From the NCBI GenBank assembly GCA_004555915.1, contig SFJM01000002.1:97123-161122 (forward strand): DNA of 64,000 nt, read 5' to 3'. Below, piece by piece: positions 9,114-18,239 of the stretch. This DNA comes from Clostridiales bacterium. Its GTDB lineage: Bacteria; Bacillota; Clostridia; Oscillospirales; Butyricicoccaceae. Position 1 is the stretch's first letter; every line of letters begins with the position of its first letter. The position numbers were made by a program, and so were the translations under genes. The notes under the pieces are model-generated. The model was not told the origin of the DNA. It made no database searches and saw nothing but the letters and a program-made list of their open reading frames with translations.

Positions 9114-11708
9114 TTACTCTACCATTTTCTGTAATTCGTATACCAGGTTCAACGCTTCAATCGGTGTCATGGTATTGACATTGACCGAGCGAAGCTTTTC
9201 GGAAACCGCGTCCGACTGCATACCCATAAGGGAAATCTGCGGTTCTTCCTCCTCTGCCACCTCACGCACTTCAATTTTCGGCGCGGAGGCTTCCAGATCC
9301 TTCAAAATACGCTTTGCCCGGCGCAGTACCGGCTTCGGTACACCCGCCAGCTTGGCAACCTCAATGCCATAGCTGTCATCCGCGCCGCCCGGAACAATTT
9401 TGCGCAGGAAGGTAATATCATCACCGCGTTTTTTCACGGCAATGTTGTAATTTTTCACACCGTCCAGCAGCTCCTCCAGTGCGGTCAGCTCATGATAATG
9501 GGTGGCAAACAGCGTGCGTGCCCCCACCTTTTTCGGGTCGGAAATATATTCCACCACGGCACGGGCAATGCTCATGCCGTCAAAGGTGGAGGTACCCCGT
9601 CCGATTTCATCCAGAATCACCAGGCTGAACCGTGTAGCATGCAGCAGGATATCCGCTACCTCGCTCATTTCCACCATAAAGGTGGACTGTCCGCTTGCCA
9701 GATCATCCGACGCACCCACGCGGGTAAAGACCCGGTCCGCAATGCCGATGCGGGCAGACCGTGCGGGCACAAAGGAGCCCATCTGCGCCATAATGGTAAT
9801 CAAAGCAACCTGACGCATATAGGTGGATTTACCCGCCATATTCGGGCCTGTAATGATCGCTGTACGGTTCGCCCGGTCATCCAGCAGCGTGTCATTGGCA
9901 ATGAACATGCTGTCACGCAGCATACGCTCCACCACCGGATGGCGTCCGTCCCGGATATCAATGACGGAGGAATATTCCACCTCCGGGCAGCAGTAGTTGT
10001 AGACATCCGCCACCTCTGCCAGCGCGCACAGCACATCGGTCTGCGCCAGTGTCTGGGCTGTAATCTGAATCCGGTGCACAGCAGAGGAAATCTGCTCCCG
10101 GATTTCGGTAAACAGGCGGTATTCCAGCTCTACAATGCGTTCATTCGCCTGCAGAACCGTATTTTCATACTGCTTGAGTTCTTCTGTAATATAACGCTCC
10201 GCATTGGCAAGGGTCTGCTTGCGCACATAATGCGCCGGAACCTTGTCGGAATGCAGGCGGGAAACTTCGATATAATAGCCAAAGACCCGGTTGTAACCCA
10301 CCTTCAGCTTGGGAATGCCGGTTGCTTCCCGTTCCCGGGCTTCGATTGCGGCAATGGATCCCTTGCCGCCGGACGCAATATCACGCAGGCTGTCCAGCTC
10401 TTCACTGTAGCCTTCCCGGATGAAATTGCCTTCCCGCAGGGAAAACGGTGGATCGTCCACAATGGAAGCGGAAATCAGCTGCCGGATATCCTGCAGCTCA
10501 TCCATGGATTCCCCCAGCACGGTCAGCATGGAGGTCTCACACTGTACCAGCTGTGCCCGGATTGCCGGCACATGCTCCAGTGTCGCACACATGCTGCGCA
10601 GGTCACGACAGTTTGCCGTACCATAGACAATGCGGCTGATGAGGCGTTCAATGTCAAACATCTGCCGCAGTTCATCGGTCAGCAGGCTCCGCTTGACCAG
10701 ATCCTCCTTCAGCTCCCCGATGGCACGCTGCCGCTGCAGAATCTGGTTCGGATTGCGCAGCGGCTTGCTCATCCACTGGCGCAGCAGACGGGCACCCATG
10801 GCGGTTCTGGTTTTATCCAGTACCCACAGCAGGGAGCCTTTCTTTTCCTTGGTTCGCATGGTCTCGAACAGCTCCAGATTGCGGCGTGCGTTCAGATCCA
10901 GCTCCAGATACTGTCCCTGATGGTAAATCTGCAGCGTATCCATATTTGCCAGATCGGATTTCTGGGTATCGGTCAGATATGCCAGCAACGCACCGACGGC
11001 ACACACAATCGTGGGGTGATCCTCCAGTACATTGTCCTCCAGATCGGAAAAATGCCCGCGCATCTGCCGCATGCAGGCATCCATCGCATAAGCATCCTCC
11101 TGCATGCACTCCATACCGCATTCGATATGCTCCCGCAGAAACCGGTTCAACTGTCCGTTTGCCGCAGCAGCAGGATTGAGCAGGGTTTCCCGCGGCAGGA
11201 AGCGTCCCAGCTCATTCATAGCATACACCACCGCGTCACTGCCCACCATATCGGTTGCCAGCATTTCACCGGTGGTGATATCCGCAAAGCACACACCGAT
11301 ACCGGTGGCACTGAGATAAACCGAGCAGATATAATTGTTGCAGTCCTCCTGCAGCATGGAAGCTTCAATGACGGTGCCCGGGGTGATGGTGCGGATAATT
11401 TCCCGTTTCACCAGTCCTTTTGCTTTTTTCGGGTCTTCGGTCTGCTCGCAGATAAAGACCTTGTGGCCGTTTTTCACCAGCTTCGCAATATAGCCTTCAC
11501 TGGAATGGAACGGGATGCCGCACATGGGTGCCCGTTCCTCCTGGCCGCAGTCCCGCCCGGTCAGCACCAGATCCAGTTCCTTGGACGCAATTTTGGCGTC
11601 ATCATAGAACATTTCATAAAAATCACCCAGACGATACAGCAGAATACCGCCCGGATTCTGATTTTTGATTTCAAAATATTGCCGCATCATCGGCGTGAGT
11701 TCAGCCAT
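9114..11708 (-). CDS. mutS: DNA mismatch repair protein MutS
   Basis: An 864-residue MutS1, the mismatch-recognition ATPase. The N-terminal mismatch-binding domain contains GDFYEMFYDDA, with the Phe-x-Glu wedge. The connector, lever and clamp domains follow, then the ATPase with Walker A GPNMAGKST, Walker B VILDEIGRGTSTFDG and the FATHYHEL loop. The C-terminus includes the region that binds MutL or beta clamp. An upstream in-frame start exists at 11762, but the ATG at 11706-11708 begins the conserved MAELTPMMRQY and has GGGAAGGGG upstream. This start overlaps the miaB stop by 8 nt. Confidence 0.98.
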   Translation of the reverse strand: MAELTPMMRQYFEIKNQNPGGILLYRLGDFYEMFYDDAKIASKELDLVLTGRDCGQEERAPMCGIPFHSSEGYIAKLVKNGHKVFICEQTEDPKKAKGLVKREIIRTITPGTVIEASMLQEDCNNYICSVYLSATGIGVCFADITTGEMLATDMVGSDAVVYAMNELGRFLPRETLLNPAAAANGQLNRFLREHIECGMECMQEDAYAMDACMRQMRGHFSDLEDNVLEDHPTIVCAVGALLAYLTDTQKSDLANMDTLQIYHQGQYLELDLNARRNLELFETMRTKEKKGSLLWVLDKTRTAMGARLLRQWMSKPLRNPNQILQRQRAIGELKEDLVKRSLLTDELRQMFDIERLISRIVYGTANCRDLRSMCATLEHVPAIRAQLVQCETSMLTVLGESMDELQDIRQLISASIVDDPPFSLREGNFIREGYSEELDSLRDIASGGKGSIAAIEAREREATGIPKLKVGYNRVFGYYIEVSRLHSDKVPAHYVRKQTLANAERYITEELKQYENTVLQANERIVELEYRLFTEIREQISSAVHRIQITAQTLAQTDVLCALAEVADVYNYCCPEVEYSSVIDIRDGRHPVVERMLRDSMFIANDTLLDDRANRTAIITGPNMAGKSTYMRQVALITIMAQMGSFVPARSARIGIADRVFTRVGASDDLASGQSTFMVEMSEVADILLHATRFSLVILDEIGRGTSTFDGMSIARAVVEYISDPKKVGARTLFATHYHELTALEELLDGVKNYNIAVKKRGDDITFLRKIVPGGADDSYGIEVAKLAGVPKPVLRRAKRILKDLEASAPKIEVREVAEEEEPQISLMGMQSDAVSEKLRSVNVNTMTPIEALNLVYELQKMVE

Positions 11709-13143
11709 GGTACCCCTTCCCAAGCACGCTGCCATACAGGGCACGCAGCGAGGTTTTTTCAATCACCACATCGACAAAATCACCGATGTGCAGGTCATCC
11801 CCGCGTACCAGTACCAGCAGTCCGCCGTCTGTCCGTCCGCAGTGTGTATAGATGCCGTCCTTGCTGTTGGACAGGCCGTCAATCAGCACGCTGAGCTCCC
11901 GGTCCTGATAGGCATCCTGTCGCTGCTGGTTGATGCCCTCCTGTGTTTTGAGCAGCCGGTTAAACCGATCCTGTTTTTCCTCCGGTGTTGCCCCGTCCGG
12001 CATGGAAGCCGCCGGTGTGCCGCTGCGTTTGGAATACAGGAAGGTATACAGCACATCATACTGTCCCTGCCGCACCACATCCAGGGTACCCTGGAAATCC
12101 TCCTCGGTTTCTCCCGGGAAGCCAACAATAATATCAGAAGACAGCACCAGATCCGGCATATATTCCTTCGCCTTTGCAATCAGGGCAAGATAGCTTTCTT
12201 TGGTGTAGCCCCGGTTCATCCGCTTCAGAATGGCATCGGAACCCGACTGGAACGGCAAATGCAGCTGGTGGCTGATGTGTTTTCCGTTTGCCATGGTGGC
12301 AAACAGCTTTTCTGAGGCATCCTTCGGGTGGCTGGTCATAAACCGCAGGCGGTATTCGCCCTCCACTGCATCCAGTCGTGCCAGCAGGTCGGAAAAGTCC
12401 ATGCCAATACCCAAATCCTTGCCATAGGAATTGACGTTTTGTCCCAGCAGCGTAATGTCCTTATAGCCTTCCGCCACCAGGCACCGCAGCTCCGCTTCAA
12501 TGTCCTCCGGTCTGCGGCTGCGTTCCCTGCCGCGTACATAGGGCACGATGCAATAGGTGCAGAAGTTGTTGCAGCCGTACATAATGGACAGCCACGCATG
12601 GCAGCCTGCATCACGCTGTACCGGCAGACCCTCCGCAATTTCCCCCTTCGGGTCACCGGAGATGGCAAAAATCCGTTTGCTTCCGTTCAGCCGCTGCAGC
12701 AGCAGCTCCGGAAAATGCCAAAGCATATGGGTGCCAAAGACTATATCCACACGTGGATAGCTCTTTTTGATTTTTTCTGTGATGTGCTCCTGCTGCACCA
12801 TGCAGCCGCACATACAGATGATGACATCCGAACGGGTATCCTTGATATGGGTATACTGCCCCATGATGCCAAAGACACGCTTTTCCGCATGCTCCCGCAC
12901 CGCACAGGTATTGACGACAATCACATTCGCCTGCTGTGCATCCTCTGTCCGGACATAGCCCATTTCCGCCAGCATGCCGGCAATGCGTTCGGTATCCGCT
13001 TCATTCTGCTGGCAGCCAAAGGTCTGGCAGAAAAACAGCGGCTTTTCCGGCAAAAGCGCATTGTGCCGGCTGACCTGCTCCATGCAGTCCAGCTGACGGG
13101 CAATCTGCTCTTTCGGTACTTGTCTTGAAGTGTTTTCTATCAT
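11701..13143 (-). CDS. miaB: tRNA methylthiotransferase MiaB
   Basis: A 480-residue radical-SAM enzyme that converts i6A37 to ms2i6A37 in tRNA using two Fe-S clusters. The N-terminal UPF0004 domain has three cluster cysteines (CQTFGCQQNEADTER, NTCAVREHAEKR, CMCGCMVQ). The radical-SAM CxxxCxxC is CNNFCTYC, followed by VPYVRGRERSR. A C-terminal TRAM domain begins near 410. It acts on the product of MiaA, encoded in the same cluster. The extended N-terminus (about 35 residues) before the first domain is typical of clostridial MiaB. Confidence 0.97.
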   Translation of the reverse strand: MIENTSRQVPKEQIARQLDCMEQVSRHNALLPEKPLFFCQTFGCQQNEADTERIAGMLAEMGYVRTEDAQQANVIVVNTCAVREHAEKRVFGIMGQYTHIKDTRSDVIICMCGCMVQQEHITEKIKKSYPRVDIVFGTHMLWHFPELLLQRLNGSKRIFAISGDPKGEIAEGLPVQRDAGCHAWLSIMYGCNNFCTYCIVPYVRGRERSRRPEDIEAELRCLVAEGYKDITLLGQNVNSYGKDLGIGMDFSDLLARLDAVEGEYRLRFMTSHPKDASEKLFATMANGKHISHQLHLPFQSGSDAILKRMNRGYTKESYLALIAKAKEYMPDLVLSSDIIVGFPGETEEDFQGTLDVVRQGQYDVLYTFLYSKRSGTPAASMPDGATPEEKQDRFNRLLKTQEGINQQRQDAYQDRELSVLIDGLSNSKDGIYTHCGRTDGGLLVLVRGDDLHIGDFVDVVIEKTSLRALYGSVLGKGYHG

Positions 13144-13165
13144 AATAATGTTTTATCCCAAATTT

Positions 13166-13837
13166 TTATCGAAATTCATTCAGTTCTGCATCATATACCA
13201 TCAGATGATGATAATTCGCGCCATCCGGCTCCAGCTCCGGCAGTTCGCGGATAATGGTTTTAGTCAGATATTCCGGGCTGAGGTTGTTGTTTCCCGCGCC
13301 GAGAATCGCATAACACCGTACACAGTCCGTATCCTGCTCCAGCGCAAAGCCACGGATATACTCCTTGATGTTGACTTCCTTCTCCCCGCGCTTGGATTTC
13401 TTCATGATACGGATTTCCTCCCGGGCAAACAGCGCGTTCACCTTCTCACAAAAGCCCTCCGGCACGCCATTGTCAAATTCCCATGTGATTTCAAACTTGG
13501 AATAGGCAATATCACGCACCTTGCGTCCGCTTCCGTTTTCAATGGAATAAATCTCCTGTACGGAGATGCCGGACGGGCATACTGCGTTCATCCGTTCCAC
13601 TGCGTCCGCAGGAATCTGTTCCGCGGTACAGTTGAAGTCCAGAAATTCCCATTCACCGGAATAGCCGGTGGACAGCGGCAGCGCAATGGAAATATAAATA
13701 TGCTGATTAAAGCCCTCGGTATACCATACCGGCAGATGGGCACGGGTAATAATCCGCTGCATACAGTGCATCAGATCCAGATGGGAAATATAGGCAGCCT
13801 CATCTGTCTTGGAAAAACGCATTCTTGCTTTAAACAT
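13166..13837 (-). CDS. TIGR03936-type (DUF2344) protein
   Basis: A 223-residue protein with the family opening RMRFSKTDEAAYISHLDLM. The family is nearly always encoded directly after a TIGR03960 radical-SAM protein, as here, and the two are fused in some species. A role in RNA modification has been proposed, without proof that I can cite. I choose the ATG at 13835-13837, with AAAGGA 10 nt upstream, over an in-frame GTG at 13846 that is too close to that site. The start overlaps the upstream stop by 8 nt, implying translational coupling. Confidence 0.85.
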   Translation of the reverse strand: MFKARMRFSKTDEAAYISHLDLMHCMQRIITRAHLPVWYTEGFNQHIYISIALPLSTGYSGEWEFLDFNCTAEQIPADAVERMNAVCPSGISVQEIYSIENGSGRKVRDIAYSKFEITWEFDNGVPEGFCEKVNALFAREEIRIMKKSKRGEKEVNIKEYIRGFALEQDTDCVRCYAILGAGNNNLSPEYLTKTIIRELPELEPDGANYHHLMVYDAELNEFR

Positions 13838-15671
13838 GGCAGGCACATCCTTTCATCAGGCTGGCAGCGCCGCAGCCGGCACACTGTTCCAGGCAGGACG
13901 GTGTGGGCTCCGCACGGCGGGAACGCTCCCATTCACGCTTGAGATGCTCCTTGCTGGTGCCGCAGCCGATATGGTCCCAGGGAAATACTTCATCCAGCGG
14001 GCGCTGGCGGTTGGCGTAAAATGCCGGGTCCAGTCCGCAGGCACGGAATGCCTCCATCCACTTGTCCAGTGAGAAGCAGTCCTCCCAGCCATCCATTTTG
14101 CAGCCGGATTTCCATGCGGTATACAGAACCTCCGCCGTCCGCCGGTCGCCCCGGGCAAAGACACCCTCCAGATAGCTGGTGTCCGATGCATGCCAGCGGA
14201 AGGTGACATTCTTGGTTTTCATCACCGTGCGCAGATAAGCGGTCTTTTCATCCAGTTCCTCCTTGGTTGCCTGCGCATCCCACTGGAACGGGGTCTGCGG
14301 CTTGGGCACAAAGCAGGAGGTAGACGCGGTAATCTTGACGCCACGTGCACGGTTTGGGGTATTCATGCGCCAGCAATAGGCAATATTGCGGCACAGCTTG
14401 GACATTTCATCGAAGTCCTCATTGGTCTCCGTAGGCAGTCCCATCATAAAATACAGCTTGACATTGTTCCAGCCGCCCTGGAAGGCATAGGTACATGCCT
14501 GAATGAGATCGTCTTCGGTAATATTTTTGTTGATGACATCCCGCAGGCGCTGGCTTCCGGCTTCCGCCGCAAAGGTCAGGCCGCTCTTGCGCACCTTCTG
14601 CACCCGTTCCATCAGCTCCATGCTGAACGAATCCGCACGCAGGGACGGCAACGACAGGCTGACACGGCGTTCCTCACAGATATCCAGCAGCTTGTCTGCC
14701 AGCTCCGGCAGCTCGGAATAATCGCTGGTCGACAGGGAGGACAGGGAAATCTCCTCATAACCGGAGTTATCCAGCACCGCCTTCGCCTGCTTCAGCAGAA
14801 CCTCTGCGCTCTTTTTGCGCAATGGGCGGTAGGTATGGCCCGCCTGGCAGAACCGGCAGCCCCGCGGACAGCCGCGGAACAGCTCCACCATGGCACGGTC
14901 AAACACAATCTCCGTGGACGGAACCACGAAGGTTTCCGGATAATACATGTTATCCAGATCCTGTACAATCCGTTTCTGAATAAACGCCGGCGCACCGTCC
15001 TTCGGGGTGACAGCCTGTACCGTGCCATCCTCGTGATAGGTGACATCATACAGCGACGGCACATATACGCCCGGAATATGGCAGACCTTGCGCAGGAATT
15101 CCTCCTTGCTCCAGCCTTCCCGCTTGGCCTGACGGTACATATCGGTAAATTCGATCATGACCTCCTCGCCGTCACCGATCTGGAAGGCATCCACAAAGGG
15201 AGCCAGCGGTTCCGGGTTATAGGCACAGGGACCGCCGCAGACCACCAGATTTTTCAGCGTTTTGCGGTCACAGGCGCGCACCGGAATGCCGCCCAGGTCC
15301 AGCATATTCAAAATATTGGTGAAGGACAGCTCATACTGCAGCGTAAAGCCCAGAATATCCAGCTCCGCAATGCTGTCACCGCTTTCCAGACCATACAGCG
15401 GGATATCTGCTTTGCGCATTTCCTCCTCCATGTCAATCCATGGGGCAAATACGCGTTCACACCAGACACCCTCCTGATGGTTCAGCAGGCCATATAAAAT
15501 CCGGCTGCCCAGATGGGACATGCCTACCTCATAGGTATCCGGGAAACACATGCCGAACCGCAGGTCAACCGTATCTTTATCTTTTACAACTGAGCCCCAT
15601 TCACCGCCAACATAGCGCGCGGGCTTCTGTACACGTGGAAGAATTCGTTTCAGCTTCCGTGAGAGCTTCAT
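13830..15671 (-). CDS. TIGR03960-type B12-binding/radical-SAM protein
   Basis: A 613-residue protein with an N-terminal cobalamin-binding-like region (about 50-200) and a central radical-SAM domain whose cluster motif is CPRGCRFCQAGHTYRPLR (near residue 270). The tail is Cys-rich and probably metal binding (CLEQCAGCGAASLMKGCACHV in two parts). Members are widespread in Clostridia beside DUF2344, and in many genomes beside ribonuclease G and rplU; here they lead into miaB instead. The substrate is unknown, but the pairing suggests modification of RNA or ribosomal components. Confidence 0.85.
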   Translation of the reverse strand: MKLSRKLKRILPRVQKPARYVGGEWGSVVKDKDTVDLRFGMCFPDTYEVGMSHLGSRILYGLLNHQEGVWCERVFAPWIDMEEEMRKADIPLYGLESGDSIAELDILGFTLQYELSFTNILNMLDLGGIPVRACDRKTLKNLVVCGGPCAYNPEPLAPFVDAFQIGDGEEVMIEFTDMYRQAKREGWSKEEFLRKVCHIPGVYVPSLYDVTYHEDGTVQAVTPKDGAPAFIQKRIVQDLDNMYYPETFVVPSTEIVFDRAMVELFRGCPRGCRFCQAGHTYRPLRKKSAEVLLKQAKAVLDNSGYEEISLSSLSTSDYSELPELADKLLDICEERRVSLSLPSLRADSFSMELMERVQKVRKSGLTFAAEAGSQRLRDVINKNITEDDLIQACTYAFQGGWNNVKLYFMMGLPTETNEDFDEMSKLCRNIAYCWRMNTPNRARGVKITASTSCFVPKPQTPFQWDAQATKEELDEKTAYLRTVMKTKNVTFRWHASDTSYLEGVFARGDRRTAEVLYTAWKSGCKMDGWEDCFSLDKWMEAFRACGLDPAFYANRQRPLDEVFPWDHIGCGTSKEHLKREWERSRRAEPTPSCLEQCAGCGAASLMKGCACHV

Positions 15672-15768
15672 AAAGTTACCTCATTCTATTTCGATGGATT
15701 GGTGCCAAAAGAAAGGAGCTCTACGATCGAATGGGACCGAAGAGCCCGCTTCTGCAGGTTTCAGGTGA

Positions 15769-16656
15769 TTACAGCGATGATTCGGTGTCCGCAGCCTCGT
15801 CTTCCTCCGGGTCACCGAAAATACGCTTATGTCGTTCGTAATCCGAACGGCGTTCCAGATAGGCATGCTCCAGGCGCAGGGTTTCCTTCAGCAGGGTTTC
15901 CAGCTCCGAAGCAAATGCCGTCAGTTCATCAATGGAGCCGAGCTTGGCAAACGATACAATTTTTAAGTATTTATTGGTAGCCAGATGCAGCTTGACCTGT
16001 GCACGGTTCAGCTCACCATAGGTCATTTCATTGATAATCTGCTGCAGCTCTGCCCGCAGGCCCAGTGTCATCAGCTGGAAAACCACCCGGTCTGCCGGCA
16101 CAATCAGACGGGTTTCATACCGTGCAAGCAGCTGTTCCAGCAGCTTGTTGTTCGCCTCATGCATTTTGTGCAGGTCTTCCATTTTATAGGAATGCATTTT
16201 CAATCCAACGGATTCCTCTGTCAGACGCAGCTCCTCCAGCTCCTCCGGTGTGATGTCAATATCCTCCGGAACGGCTGAAGCACTGTACCGGGTAATTGCC
16301 GCACGCATTGCCTTGTACAGGTTTGCCATGCAGTAAACCTGCCGCTCACAGTCCTCGAAATAGGACTTGGCTTTCTTCAGCTTTTCCTCGGTCTGTTCCA
16401 GCTGACGGGCAGCCTGCTTTTCCTTTTCCGCAAAGTCATCTACAATGGCCTGACGTTCTGCCGTTGTCTGCTTATGAATGGCAATGATAATATCATCCTG
16501 CTTGGCAATGGTTGCATCCCGTGCCGCAAGCTCCGCTTCTGTCTCTTCCAGCTTTTCCTGCAGCTCCTGCAGGCGTTCCTCTGCCTCTGCAATCTGCGCC
16601 TGTGTGGAATTTAAGGATTCCCTGGCGCTGAACAGTTCCTTCATGCTCTCAAACAT
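15769..16656 (-). CDS. Coiled-coil protein of unknown function
   Basis: A 295-residue soluble protein without signal peptide. Residues 5-100 form a long heptad-rich coiled coil (SLNSTQAQIAEAEERLQEL onward). A helical middle region (100-240) and an acidic C-terminus (DPEEDEAADTESSL) follow. I do not recognise the family. AGGAG precedes the ATG. It is the first gene after the promoter at 16730-16758 and leads the long housekeeping cluster, 97 bp before the radical-SAM gene. A structural or cell-cycle role would fit the coiled coil but is a guess. Confidence 0.7.
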   Translation of the reverse strand: MFESMKELFSARESLNSTQAQIAEAEERLQELQEKLEETEAELAARDATIAKQDDIIIAIHKQTTAERQAIVDDFAEKEKQAARQLEQTEEKLKKAKSYFEDCERQVYCMANLYKAMRAAITRYSASAVPEDIDITPEELEELRLTEESVGLKMHSYKMEDLHKMHEANNKLLEQLLARYETRLIVPADRVVFQLMTLGLRAELQQIINEMTYGELNRAQVKLHLATNKYLKIVSFAKLGSIDELTAFASELETLLKETLRLEHAYLERRSDYERHKRIFGDPEEDEAADTESSL

Positions 16657-16729
16657 GTGATATCTCCTATCTTTTCCGGATAAAGCCGCCGTTTCATTCG
16701 GAATTCTATTTCATAATAAAATCAAAGTT

Positions 16730-16758
16730 ATTGTACTACTTATGCCGGAATTTCGCAA
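16730..16758 (-). promoter_or_regulatory. Sigma-A-type promoter inside a palindrome, head of the housekeeping cluster
   Basis: On the minus strand TTGCGA (16753-16758), a 17-bp spacer and TACAAT (16730-16735) give a good vegetative promoter about 75 bp before the coiled-coil gene. The -35 box lies in the large inverted repeat at 16745-16777, so a repressor or activator could act here. Confidence 0.6.
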
Positions 16759-16777
16759 TAGTTTTGCAAAATTCCGG
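16745..16777. repeat. 33-bp interrupted palindrome over the -35 region
   Basis: CCGGAATTT-C-GCAA-TAGTT-TTGC-A-AAATTCCGG: arms of 9 and 4 bp with a symmetrical 1-nt interruption and a 5-nt centre. It lies between a strong terminator (16781-16805) and the promoter it overlaps. It could be an operator dyad or an RNA hairpin downstream of the terminator. Confidence 0.6.
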
Positions 16778-16778
16778 T

Positions 16779-16805
16779 GAAAAAGCCGGAGATTTCTCTC
16801 CGGCT
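16779..16805 (-). terminator. Rho-independent terminator after the Cys-rich gene fragment
   Basis: On the minus strand AGCCGGAGA, a 4-nt GAAA loop and TCTCCGGCT, then TTTTTC. A perfect 9-bp stem with a U-tract ends transcription of the gene whose 3' part is at 16834-17259. Confidence 0.9.
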
Positions 16806-16833
16806 CTCCCTGTTTTCGTCATATTTCCAATGC

Positions 16834-17259
16834 TCAGTAGCAGCCGGACGGGTTTTTACGGCCATCATCCTTCGGCGGTCTGTTGTCATCACAGCCGCAG
16901 CCATGTACCGGCTTCGGGCAATCCCGGTTGTGATTGTCCCGCGGGAAAAATTCATCCACCGGGAATTCAAACCGTTCAAAAATATCACACGGATCCTCCG
17001 GCTGGCAGTTCGTACCACTGCTGCAGGTGCATTCCTTGACCGGCATGCAGATGTCATATGCCGGCATCAGCAGCTGAATATCCCGTTCCAGACGGATAAT
17101 GGAAAACTGACCCAGCGTTACATACAGTTTTCTGACGCTGTTATCCAGAATGATATCATCACCAAACATGCAGCCCAGCGATTCCGGTACCTCGTTCAGG
17201 TCACAGCAGCAGCCGCACCGGCAGTCAGGATCCACAATCTTTGCCGACAGCAGCAGCGG
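16834..17259 (-). CDS. 3' part of an interrupted Cys-rich clostridial gene
   Basis: Open frame from the junction (CCG codon at 17257-17259) to the stop at 16834: 141 codons. Seen features are a Cys-rich patch (CRCGCCCDLNE), the segment KLYVTLGQFSIIRLERDIQL, PAYDICMP, FPVDEFFPRD and a Cys/Gly/Pro-rich tail. From memory, this combination is the C-terminal half of a conserved, uncharacterised protein of about 290-300 residues in spore-forming Clostridia whose N-terminal half matches 18732-19196. The fragment has no convincing start of its own. The frame continues upstream to a TTG at 17355 without a good ribosome site, inside the recombinase gene. It is read in the same direction and phase as the 5' part. 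Confidence 0.75.
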   Translation of the reverse strand, partial: PLLLSAKIVDPDCRCGCCCDLNEVPESLGCMFGDDIILDNSVRKLYVTLGQFSIIRLERDIQLLMPAYDICMPVKECTCSSGTNCQPEDPCDIFERFEFPVDEFFPRDNHNRDCPKPVHGCGCDDNRPPKDDGRKNPSGCY

Positions 17260-17260
17260 G

Positions 17261-18148
17261 TCAAGTGTTTCTGTTTGTGCCGCAGGCTTTTCCGGCAATC
17301 TGCCTGCGGCGGTACCGTTCTGCCTGTACCGCCCGAAATTCCTCTTGCGATACAATCGCCCATTCCGGACGTATATGGATATATTGCTCGTTTTCCGGCA
17401 GCGGCGCCACTGTCCCCTCCAGAAAATCCGTCACGATGGTCTTGTGATTGACCAATATCCCGCAATATATGCTGTTTTGCAGGCACCGCCGTATCCCACG
17501 TGAATCCCATATCTTCCCCTTTTTCGTCAGGCAGCCCTGCCGGTTCAGCTGCTGTGCAATCGCTGCCGTTCCGGCTCCGTCCAGGTACAGGGAAAACATC
17601 TGCCGGATCACCGCCGCCTCTGGTGCATTGATGCGCAGATGAAACAGGTCCAACCGGTCATAACCATATAAAACCGGTGGAACTCTTCCTTTTTTTGCAT
17701 TGATTTCCTTGCCGAACCGGATGCGTTTGGACAGATTTGCACTTTCCTCCTGTGCCAGTGACGCATAGACTGTCAGGATAAATTCTGATTCGCCAAGGGT
17801 TTCCTGTCCACCGGAAATAAACCGGATGACAATGCCCTGCTTTTTCAATGACCGGATTGCCTGCAGACAGTCCACCGTATTACGGGCAAACCGGGAAACA
17901 TCTTTTACTGCCAGCAGATCAAACCGACCTGCCTTCGCATCCTCCAGCATGTTGAGAAACTGTTCCCGATGGCGCATCTGCCGTCCGGATACCCCTTCGT
18001 CCGCATATACCGCTGTCAGCAGCATTCCTTCTTTTCTGGCATATTCCGCGAAAAATTCCTTCTGATGCGCCAGACTGTCCAGCTGTGCCTCTTTTTTTGT
18101 GGAAACACGGCAATATGCTGCCATGCGCAAGCGATGTTTCACACCCAT
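17261..18148 (-). CDS. Short serine recombinase of the intervening element
   Basis: A 295-residue serine-family site-specific recombinase. The resolvase domain (about 8-150) has the catalytic serine in AYCRVSTKKE (Ser16), the active-site segment DVSRFARNTVD and the helix SLAQEESANLSKRI. A recombinase (PF07508-like) domain follows (about 165-270, GYDRLDLFHLRINAPEA onward). It stops before the zinc ribbon and coiled coil usual in large serine recombinases of about 450-550 residues. The frame is open to 18253, but the ATG at 18146-18148 follows AGGAGGAAGGAGGGG. The stop TGA (17261-17263) falls exactly at the element junction. It is related to SpoIVCA-type excisionases and is the probable excision enzyme here. 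Confidence 0.9.
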   Translation of the reverse strand: MGVKHRLRMAAYCRVSTKKEAQLDSLAHQKEFFAEYARKEGMLLTAVYADEGVSGRQMRHREQFLNMLEDAKAGRFDLLAVKDVSRFARNTVDCLQAIRSLKKQGIVIRFISGGQETLGESEFILTVYASLAQEESANLSKRIRFGKEINAKKGRVPPVLYGYDRLDLFHLRINAPEAAVIRQMFSLYLDGAGTAAIAQQLNRQGCLTKKGKIWDSRGIRRCLQNSIYCGILVNHKTIVTDFLEGTVAPLPENEQYIHIRPEWAIVSQEEFRAVQAERYRRRQIAGKACGTNRNT

Positions 18149-18182
18149 CCCCTCCTTCCTCCTTTGTATATGCAAAACAGCA

Positions 18183-18211
18183 TTGCGTTTTGCCGGAAAA
18201 TCGCCTACAAT
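18183..18211 (+). promoter_or_regulatory. Sigma-A-type promoter for the NUDIX gene
   Basis: TTGCGT (18183-18188), a 17-bp spacer and TACAAT (18206-18211), about 29 bp before the NUDIX start. It lies in the 91-bp gap between the divergent recombinase and NUDIX genes, so the cargo gene appears to have its own vegetative promoter. Confidence 0.6.
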
Positions 18212-18239
18212 ACTAACAAAAGGAAGTGGAGTTTTATTT

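Noticed and set aside
9492..11894. Long plus-strand ORF antisense to mutS
   Set aside because: Shadow of a high-quality mutS frame; no domain character.
17261..17355. Cys-rich fragment as an independent 173-codon gene starting at TTG 17355
   Set aside because: That start lies within the recombinase gene, lacks a ribosome site, and its first ~30 residues are unlike the rest; the joined-gene explanation fits better.
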